This document shows positions 47,901 through 64,000 of a stretch of 64,000 nucleotides of DNA, in pieces. This DNA comes from Petrosia ficiformis. Taxonomy: Eukaryota; Porifera; Demospongiae; Haplosclerida; Petrosiidae. The position numbers and the translations under genes were made by a program. The notes below the pieces were generated by a model, which saw nothing but the letters and a program-made list of their open reading frames with translations, ran no database searches and was not told the origin of the DNA. The DNA lies in the NCBI GenBank assembly GCA_947044365.1, contig OX345642.1, positions 1,744,598-1,808,597 of the forward strand, in the 5' to 3' direction. Positions within the stretch are counted from its first letter, which is position 1, and each line of letters starts with the position of its first letter.

Positions 47901-50900
47901 TTCAATAACTCTTCTTTGTCGTCTGGTTTTAAGAACATGTCTTTTGTCTCCAACATCTGAACGAAATGAATGATCTCATTGTGGTGTTTTATTTTACATG
48001 TGGATAATGTCTTCATTCATACATGTACACATGTACATGTACATGTATATGTACATGTACATGTACATGTTTTTTTTTTCAGTAACACTACATACATGTA
48101 CATGTATATGTTAAAGAGGCCTGAATGATTGTGTAGTTAACTCCAATGTTAGTACACTACATGTACATCACTGTTATCAGTAACACTACATGTACATGTA
48201 CATCACTGTTATCAGTAACATTATATGTACAAGTACATCACTGTTATCAGTAACAATACATGTACATGTACATCACTGTTATCAGTAACACTACATGTAC
48301 ATGTACATCACTGTTATCAGTAACACTACATGTACATGTACATCACTGTTATCAGTAACACCTACATGTACATGTACATCACTGTTATCAGTAACACTAC
48401 ATATACATGTACATCACTGTTATCAGTAACACTACATGTACATGTACATCACTGTTATCAGTAACACCTACATGTACATGTACATCACTGTTATCAGTAA
48501 CACTACATGTACATGTACATCACTGTTATCAGTAACACTACATGTACATGTACATCACTGTTTTCAGTAACACTACATGTACATCATTACATGTACATGT
48601 ACAAGTACATCACTGTTTTCAGTAACACCTACATGTACATGTACATCACTGTTTTCAGTAACACTACATGTACATGTACATCACTGTTATCAGTAACACT
48701 ACATGTACAACACCTACATGTACATGTACATCACTGTTTTCAGTAACACTACATGTACATGTACATCACTGTTTTCAGTAACACTACATGTACATGTACA
48801 TCACTGTTTCAGTAACACTACATGTACATGTACATCACTGTTATCAGTAACACTACATGTACATGTACATCACTGTTATCAGTAACACTACATGTACATG
48901 TACATCACTGTTTTCAGTAACACTACATGTACATCATTACATGTACATGTACAAGTACATCACTGTTTTCAGTAACACCTACATGTACATGTACATCACT
49001 GTTTTCAGTAACACTACATGTACATGTACATCACTGTTATCAGTAACACTACATGTACAACACCTACATGTACATGTACATCACTGTTTTCAGTAACACT
49101 ACATGTACATGTACATCACTGTTTTCAGTAACACTACATGTACATGTACATCACTGTTTCAGTAACACTACATGTACATGTACATCACTGTTATCAGTAA
49201 CACTACATGTACATGTACATCACTGTTATCAGTAACACTACATGTACATGTACATCACTGTTATCAGTAACACTACATGTACATGTACATCACTGTTTTC
49301 AGTAACACTACATGTACATCATTACATGTACATGTACAAGTACATCACTGTTTTCAGTAACACCTACATGTACATGTACATCACTGTTTTCAGTAACACT
49401 ACATGTACATGTACATCACTGTTATCAGTAACACTACATGTACAACACCTACATGTACATGTACATCACTGTTTTCAGTAACACTACATGTACATGTACA
49501 TCACTGTTTTCAGTAACACTACATGTACATGTACATCACTGTTTTCAGTAACACCTACATGTACATGTACATCACTGTTATCAGTAACACTACATGTACA
49601 TGTACATTGATCACTGTTTTCAGTAACACTACATGTACATCACTGTTATCAGTAACACTATATGTACATCACTGTTATCAGTAACACTATATGTACATCA
49701 CTGTTATCAGTAACACTGTGTATACATCATTACATGTACATGTACATCACTGTTTTCAATAACACTACATGTACATCATTACAAGTACATCACTGTTATC
49801 GGTAACACTACATGTACATCACTGTTATTATTGTTTTCAATAAGACGTTTTTTCCAGTAATGTACATGTAATTATGTTACATGTACTACATATGTACATG
49901 TAATTGTAAGAGTATATAACTAACTTGAGTGAAGTCATCAGTCGTGATGTATCCTACATTCTTAGTGTCTGCAGTATTAAATAGATCTTGTATAGTTTCT
50001 TCAAATAGATCCATTCCTGACTCAGCATTATCACTGTATAAATAATAATCCATGTTATCAGGAGATTATGAACAGTGAACCCACAAAGGAGTACCTAACT
50101 ATAGTCAGCAGTGTGGAAACAGCCAGTCGTGCAAGACATTGTTCAATAAATCTAGTGAATTTTTGAAACTCAACTGTATACAATGTATACATGTATGTGG
50201 AGCAGGACAAGAGTGGTCAAAATGTCCAGCAGTTGGCTTAAGTTTCCACACCCCTGACTATAGTACTTCCGAAATTATTGGACTGTCTAATTATTCTGCT
50301 ACTGCAGTGTATACTGTACATGTAATGGATCATGTGCTCAGTGAGCTAGCACAGAGGAAACAACACACAGCACAACACATGTACAGTCACACAAAATAAC
50401 AATAATAATAAATAACTAAAATTTAATAAGATCATGTGCATGCCCAATATGGAAAGCATTCTAAATAATATAATATAACAAGTGTATATAGAGAAAAAAA
50501 ACATCCCTATGATTGCTTTACAAATTTAAGTAAAGATAAACATATCTCTATGACTGCTTTGTGGTGTCCAGCATTCGGTAATCATGGCTGACTTTATCAA
50601 GCATGAAAGACAACAGCTTATTATTTTGATTATCTACTCTCCTGACCTTTCAAAGGACCTTGTAGAACTTTAGGAATATATTTCAGGCAGAATAGCTAGC
50701 TATTAGTTCCAGTTTCTACATAAGCTACACAGATTTCTTTCTGCTGCTGTGTAGAGCTTGATCAATGATCGCGCGTTCTTTTACGCGCCACGCCCATTAA
50801 TTGACCAAGCCCCCGGGAATGATGTAACTTCCTTAACTACGTATACAACGCATACTCGCGTAAGTGGACACAAGATAAACATACATCGAACCCGTGGGAA

Positions 50901-53900
50901 AGCAATCATAGGGATGGCCCTGCGGGCCATAATAATATAATTCAACATCCTGTATCTATACAGTTGGATGTGTCTTTGTGGCTTTGCTGTTCATAATCTC
51001 TCATGTGCATGTATATACATGTATGTACTGATATTATTACATAGTATGGTACATCATACATGTATGTACCACTACATGTACATTTTTATTACCACAGTAC
51101 AACTCACATGATTTCGCCAGTCTTTTTGTTATATACAACTACAGTACCATCAGCTCCTCTCAACTCTACCCAGTTAGTCTATAAAACACATCATATAATT
51201 TTACATTGACAATAATGACAAATGTTAGTATACTAATATTACATGTACATCTAGTTCATCAAAAATAACTAAAATATAAATAGTTGTAAGCATACTAGTT
51301 TAGAAAAGTAACACTGATACAAATATTATTATAAAATGCATACACGATACCAGTACATGTATATATATATATACAAGTATTTTTAACCTGTACATCAGGC
51401 TGTCCTTGATACACAGATGTGATCAGTTGTTGCGCTATGGAAACAAATTCTGTATAAGCCACCAATCCTCGTAGATCAATTTGAATAAAAGGATGGAGAA
51501 TGTCAACATCTTCATTGCTTAGTTGAAAGTTCAACTCGGGGGACAAGAGTACCTATGGAATCGTATAGTGTACCATCTAATTAGTATTGTTTTAGTTAAC
51601 TATAACTATAACTAAAAGTAAGGTATTGTGACTTTTAGTAATTAAAGTATAACTAAATTACAAGTCTACTGCAATAACTAATATAGAAATTAGCCAATAA
51701 TGGGCAATTTTAGTTAGTTAACTAAAACTAAAACCTTTTAAGTAAGTCCAATATACTAGTTAATTACTAAACTAAAAGTTTGCAAAATATAAATATAACT
51801 GAAAGTAGTCACTATAGTATAACAACACTACATCATTCTAATGATAATCAAATATGTAATAATAGTATTTAGTTCTGGTTAATTTGTGTGTATACGTACA
51901 TGTACATGAATATCTAATTTCACTACTGGACCCTTGATTTTATTACTAAATTACCCTATATTCAGCATTAAACTATACAATATAGTACTGTAAATATGAA
52001 GTCATCAGTCGTTGAGGTCACCATGAACAGGAACAAAATAATCATATTAATTCATTGATTACCCTTTGCATCCAATCAAAATACTGGCAACTGTCTAGAC
52101 ATATACAAATATTGTGAGACAATAATTTGCAGTGCTCATAAACTCTTAGAGATATCAGAACACATTATCTACGTCAGTGTTCTCTCCATGAAATATTGCA
52201 TCTCTCACAAACATTTATAGCTATAGTATATATGGTACACATATGTTACTTTCAAAGCTGCACACATGCAGGTTACACATATATGTAGGGTGAGTGCACA
52301 TATGTGCAGGATGTGTGTAGGACCGTAAAAAAGTAGATGATGTGAGGATCTACTTTTCTTCATATATGCAGCACACATCTTGTGTGTGTACCATTACATG
52401 CAGCATGATAAAACTTGGCTACAAGATGCAAGCACCATGCAAGCACCATGCAAGCATCATTTCTGTTGGGAATCATAATTGTAATTTTACTTCTTCAAGC
52501 TATTAAAAATATTGGAAAAGGACCAGTTAATATGGGGTATTTTACAGAGCACAGAGATCCAGTGTTTTTGATAAGCTCATATGGCACACCATTGGCCTAA
52601 AGAGCTTCTTATTTTGCACTGCACAGTTCTCTCTTTGGGCCAGATGGCGCAGTTAATTGTGATTATATTGTCACTAACAGCATCAACTTTGGCTCAAGAT
52701 GCATTCCCAATGGTGCACACACAAACCATTGTTGAGCCAATTTGGCCCATACTTTAAAACATATCAAAAACTGCTGAACTACACGTAGTCTTGTACTTAC
52801 ACTCCAGAAATCATCTGCACTGATGAAACCACTACCAGCTGGATCCAATGCTTGAAAATATGACATGAGTATGGCTTGCAAGTACTGCTCTGCAGTGGTC
52901 CCAGTTTTTGACATTCGCTTACGTAACTTTGGTACTGATTGCTTTTTCTTCTTTCTTCTCTCCCTCCTCCTTTCTTTTTCACGAGTTGAAACACTTCTCT
53001 TTCCTTCATCTCTTGAGCTGGTTCTTGATGACTGTGAGCTTTGTTTGGATTCCTTTTCAGTTGGTGTTTTGGAGGTCCTAACATCTGCAAATGCAATAAT
53101 AAAACAGTTAAGTAAGTACATGTTTAGTGTGACAATAATAACTACTTGTTATAGTACGTATGACCAAAGGTTATTCACATTCACCTTGTCCTCAGAAAAA
53201 TGTTCATAACTTTAGTTTGGAATGACTAACAATTTTTTTACCTGTACCATTTTCATATAATTATCCTTCCCGTTCTTTTTTGTGTATGTCAAATTTCAAT
53301 CCATTGCTTCATTATTGAGTTACCATATAATCATTTATTAACTTTATGACATTATACTATACACTATATTACATATAAAGTCATCACATCCTCAAAGTTG
53401 TTTTCGTAATTAATTAAAGGAATATTAGGCTTATTGAAAGAGTTTCAGTTTGTGCCCAATTTGTATTACACAGCAGACCTGTAATTTAGGTTAATTAAAA
53501 CTCACAATGACTTGCTAAAAGAGAAGTTAGAAATCAACAATATACTGTAAAAGTAATAGTAATCGTGTGATGTGTATAACCTTTGTCTTCCTGCTCTGTG
53601 CCACCCTGGTCAGTGGTTGTATCTTCTCCTGCAGTTTCTGTAGTTTCTTCACCTTTGTCTCCATCACTGGTTGTTATTTGTGGTACATCAGTCAAAACAG
53701 CAGGGCCTTTTTCTTCTCCAACTTTCTCTTCTCCAATCTTTGCTTTCTCTCCTTCATCAATTTTTTTGTCTTGAATAATTTTTTCTTCTCTTTTTCTAAC
53801 TCCATCATTACCACCTTCTTGAACAATTGCAGTAGTTGATTCCTTATCAGGGGTCTTGGATGGTACTTTCTCTTCGCCTTCCTCTTGAGTCTTGAATGAT

Positions 53901-54215
53901 GCTTTCTCTTCTTCGGTCTTGGGTGATACTTTCTCTTCACTTTCCTCTCCAGTTTTGGATGATACCACTTCTTCACTTTCCTCTCGAGTCTTGAACGATG
54001 CTTTCTCTTTGCCTTCCTCTATAGTCTTGGATGATTCACTTTCTTCTTGCTTCTCATCCTAGTATAAAGCATATAAATGTAAACCTGCAAGGGAGTGGCT
54101 CATTAGTACTTACTTTCTGCATTCCAGTTTGCGATCCTGTTGAATCAATTATTTCTGCAACTATCTCTCCTTCTTCTTTATCCTTCTCATCTTTGAGATC
54201 ACCTTTTTCATCCAT
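36743..54215 (-). CDS. EF-hand-like / W-motif / coiled-coil / CAP-Gly protein, unrecognised (19 exons)
   Basis: I do not recognise a named orthologue. Exons in transcription order: 54114-54215, 53581-54058, 52801-53084, 51388-51552, 51108-51178, 49925-50033, 47807-47956, 47041-47138, 46451-46637, 44398-44482, 43211-43371, 42306-42536, 41510-41647, 40165-40503, 39472-39632, 38655-38806, 38242-38352, 37629-37735, 36743-36838; about 1074 residues, all phases compatible. Residues 1-195 are acidic with KT..EE repeats; 196-260 are basic (RRRERRKKKK). Two modules follow. Each has an EF-hand-like pair (DPAGSGFISADDF with VAYTEFVSIAQQLI; DTKNVGYITTDDF with VVYKEFQPIAKEVI), then a W motif (NWVELRGADGTVVVYNKKTG; EWVQV..WFWLNKVTGET). 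Residues 487-755 form a long coiled coil, followed by a proline-rich linker. About 970-1042 is a CAP-Gly domain (TGVVKYIG, YVGVKLDEPVGNNDG, GKRYFTCPPNHGRMV). A calcium-sensing microtubule or ciliary linker is a reasonable inference. The EF loops are degenerate, so calcium binding is doubtful. The CAP-Gly halves are joined across a GC-AG intron. Confidence 0.85.
37940..38145. mobile_element. MITE of the AGTGTTGTTTTAGT family (inverted copy)
   Basis: AGTGTTGTTTTAGTTAACCC to TCAAACTAAAACAACACT. The interior runs in reverse orientation compared with the copy at 28562. Confidence 0.85.
38891..39105. mobile_element. MITE of the GACCTCA family (copy 5)
   Basis: CATTCATGTTCACCATGACC at the left, GGGTCATCGTGGAATTTA at the right, with AATTTCAATCCATTATTTC and TATAATCATGTATTAATC inside. 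Confidence 0.75.
39630..40135. repeat. (GTAT)n microsatellite between exons 14 and 15 of the CAP-Gly gene
   Basis: About 500 bp, nearly pure GTAT in its second half. It begins right at the splice acceptor of exon 15 (minus strand CATACAG at about 39633). ORFs up to 177 codons here are artefacts. Confidence 0.95.
40685..40935. repeat. Two-copy tandem duplication of about 125 bp
   Basis: TACAGGCTATTAGCACTGCT, GAAATGAGTGCTGTATTG and AGACAGGCCATATTCTATCT recur as a second, diverged copy. A short plus-strand ORF crosses it but has no recognisable domain and lies in an intron. Confidence 0.75.
41188..41370. repeat. 17-bp minisatellite ACACTTCCATTTAAAAG
   Basis: About ten units of 17 bp. AAAAGAC and AAAGGAC variants alternate in the second half. 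Confidence 0.93.
41800..42215. repeat. (GTAT)n microsatellite
   Basis: About 400 bp of GTAT, with scattered GTAC and GTATATAT variants, between exons 12 and 13 of the CAP-Gly gene. Overlapping ORFs on both strands are repeat-derived. Confidence 0.95.
42717..43006. mobile_element. hAT-like MITE, TAGGGCTGGG termini (copy 2)
   Basis: TAGGGCTGGGACGATTAATC at the left and CGTTTCGCAGCCCTA at the right. ATCGATTAT palindromic blocks lie near both ends. ATTTGAA flanks both sides of the element (one extra C on the left), consistent with a 7-8 bp target duplication. Confidence 0.75.
43432..44276. mobile_element. AGTGTTGTTTTAGT-family MITE with internal 114-bp tandem expansion
   Basis: Starts TGTGTTGTTTTAGTACGACA and ends CTAATACAACACT. 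Between 43550 and about 44100 a block of about 114 bp (GGGTTTTAGTTTTAGTTATC, AGTGTCGATTATTGGCCAAT, CAATAGACTTGTAATTTAG) is repeated about five times, so this copy is over 800 bp instead of about 260. Confidence 0.9.
44505..46210. repeat. 100-bp satellite, about 17 copies, related to the GACCTCA MITE end
   Basis: Near-identical 100-bp units: TGTTCATTCACGATGACCTC, then ATACATACATGTACATGTAG, GATTATGATGACTGTATC, ATAGTTTAATGTCATAACAT, and a TATATTATACACATACAAG tail. Small indels occur (an extra 6 bp of TGTACA in some units). It lies between exons 9 and 10 of the CAP-Gly gene. Confidence 0.95.
46731..46929. mobile_element. MITE with TTTTTGATA termini (copy 2)
   Basis: Right end GAGCTTATCAAAAACTA. 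The interior has GTGTGCCATTGGGAATACAT, GAGTTAATGCTGTTAGTGAC and CACCATTTGAGCTT. The left terminus is eroded. Confidence 0.75.
47476..47749. mobile_element. MITE of the AGTGTTGTTTTAGT family (near-consensus copy)
   Basis: TGTGTTGTTTTAGTATGACA to AACTAAAACAACACT. The full interior is present, including CCCATTATTGACCATTTTC and CACAATGCCTTACTAAAAGG. Confidence 0.9.
48140..49845. repeat. 35-bp minisatellite with higher-order duplication
   Basis: Unit of 35 bp: ATCACTGTTATCAGTAACAC followed by TACATGTACATGTAC. TTATCAG and TTTTCAG variants are interspersed. A pattern of variants spanning 350 bp (ten units) starting near 48507 is repeated at 48857, and again at 49242 (385 bp, eleven units, later). 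It lies between exons 6 and 7 of the CAP-Gly gene. Confidence 0.95.
50106..50256. mobile_element. hAT-like MITE, CAGNNGTGTGGAAAC termini (copy 2)
   Basis: Left end CAGCAGTGTGGAAACAGCC, right end AAGTTTCCACACCCCTG. The 8-bp word ACTATAGT lies directly on both sides (50098-50105 and 50257-50264), a clear 8-bp target-site duplication. Confidence 0.9.
50502..50917. mobile_element. MITE with CATCCCTATGATTGCTTT termini (copy 1)
   Basis: CATCCCTATGATTGCTTT at the left and AAAGCAATCATAGGGATGG at the right are inverted repeats, followed by palindromic GGCCCTGCGGGCC. The interior is unusually GC-rich (TTTTACGCGCCACGCCCATT, CCCCCGGGAATGATGTAACT, TCGAACCCGTGGG). A second full copy is at 55070-55453 and fragments are near 55705 and 61180. 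Confidence 0.85.
51583..51829. mobile_element. MITE of the AGTGTTGTTTTAGT family (inverted copy)
   Basis: AGTATTGTTTTAGTTAACTA to AGTATAACAACACT. The interior is reversed (AAAATTGCC-type order) compared with the plus copies. Confidence 0.8.
52563..52773. mobile_element. MITE with TTTTTGATA termini (copy 3)
   Basis: GTGTTTTTGATAAGCTCATA at the left, AACATATCAAAAACTG at the right. It ends about 28 bp from exon 3 of the CAP-Gly gene. Confidence 0.8.
53162..53395. mobile_element. MITE of the GACCTCA family (copy 6)
   Basis: AAAGGTTATTCACATTCACC at the left; AAAGTCATCACATCCTC at the right (terminus eroded); GAATGACTAACAATTTTTTT and AATTTCAATCCATTGCTTC inside. Confidence 0.7.
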
Positions 54216-54558
54216 GTTTCTTTTTCTTTTCGATCCAAAAACACTTTTTGATAAGTCCAAAATAAAAGTTATGTTACCATGGAAACTAACTACACGTGAT
54301 CTAAGAATCACATGCTTTTACGAAGTCCGGATATTATGTCTACAAAAGAACGCCCTTACCCAGTACGAGTACCTACAGTGTGACGAATATCCTTAAAGAC
54401 AACAGCACTGATTAGGTAAGTAGTGTGTTAAGTTTCAATGTGAAAACGCCAATATTAAATTACGTCCCTGAATTAACAGGAACTCCTTTAATTTGGTTTA
54501 CCAGATAACAGGAGTGAGTGGACCAAGAGGAAACTTGGAGGATTTGCAAGTATGGCAG
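54216..54558. promoter_or_regulatory. Divergent promoter / 5' UTR region, CAP-Gly gene and WWP-like gene
   Basis: Lies between the minus-strand ATG at 54215 and the proposed plus-strand ATG at 54559. A plausible plus-strand non-coding first exon ends at the donor near 54415 (GATTAG then GTAAGTAG); the second exon starts after TTTACCAG near 54505. Confidence 0.45.
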
Positions 54559-63998
<9,440 letters not shown>

Positions 63999-64000
63999 CA

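Noticed and set aside
48507..49481. Three identical 79-codon ORFs in tandem
   Set aside because: They come from the 35-bp minisatellite; identity reflects block duplication of non-coding repeat.
54054..54311. Longer N-terminus for the CAP-Gly protein starting near 54311
   Set aside because: The codon there is GTG, not ATG; the first ATG in frame is at 54215.

Overview
The window is AT-rich nuclear DNA from a eukaryote with spliceosomal introns (GT-AG throughout, one GC-AG). The gene set is animal: a TP53INP/DOR autophagy regulator, URI1, cyclin E, a WWP/ITCH-type NEDD4-family E3, DHX35 and mitochondrial L3, plus a BtpA-family gene that vertebrates lack. Closely packed genes and the ubiquitous TACATGTA motif point to an early-branching invertebrate. 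My best guess is a demosponge, but that is inference from gene content and style, not a species match. All exon models below were built by eye from splice sites, frame continuity and remembered family motifs; individual boundaries may be off by a base.

Layout: DHX35 (+, 144-13966, 29 exons); a BtpA-family gene (+, 14151-17521), starting 184 bp after the DHX35 stop; a TP53INP homologue (-, 18337-19049), head-to-head with cyclin E (+, 19575-27308); URI1 (-, 28908-34128), head-to-head with MRPL3 (+, 34219-36594) across only 90 bp; a 19-exon gene (-, 36743-54215) for a predicted 1074-residue protein with EF-hand-like pairs, two W-containing strand motifs, a long coiled coil and a C-terminal CAP-Gly domain, which I do not recognise as a named protein; and the N-terminal part (C2 plus two WW domains) of a WWP1/ITCH-like HECT ubiquitin ligase (+, about 54559 to beyond the window end). 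The genes are mostly housekeeping or cell-regulatory and do not form one pathway.

Most of the remaining sequence is introns filled with repeats. Tandem arrays include a 2.2-kb 37-bp minisatellite, a 1.7-kb 35-bp array with higher-order duplication, a 1.7-kb 100-bp satellite and several (GTAT)n tracts. At least ten families of short non-autonomous, inverted-repeat (MITE-like) elements are present, some with target-site duplications. No transposase, rRNA, tRNA, CRISPR or prokaryotic operon was seen. The best candidates for something undescribed are the EF-hand/W-motif/CAP-Gly protein, the satellite that looks derived from a MITE end, and intronic repeats that have copied splice-site sequence.
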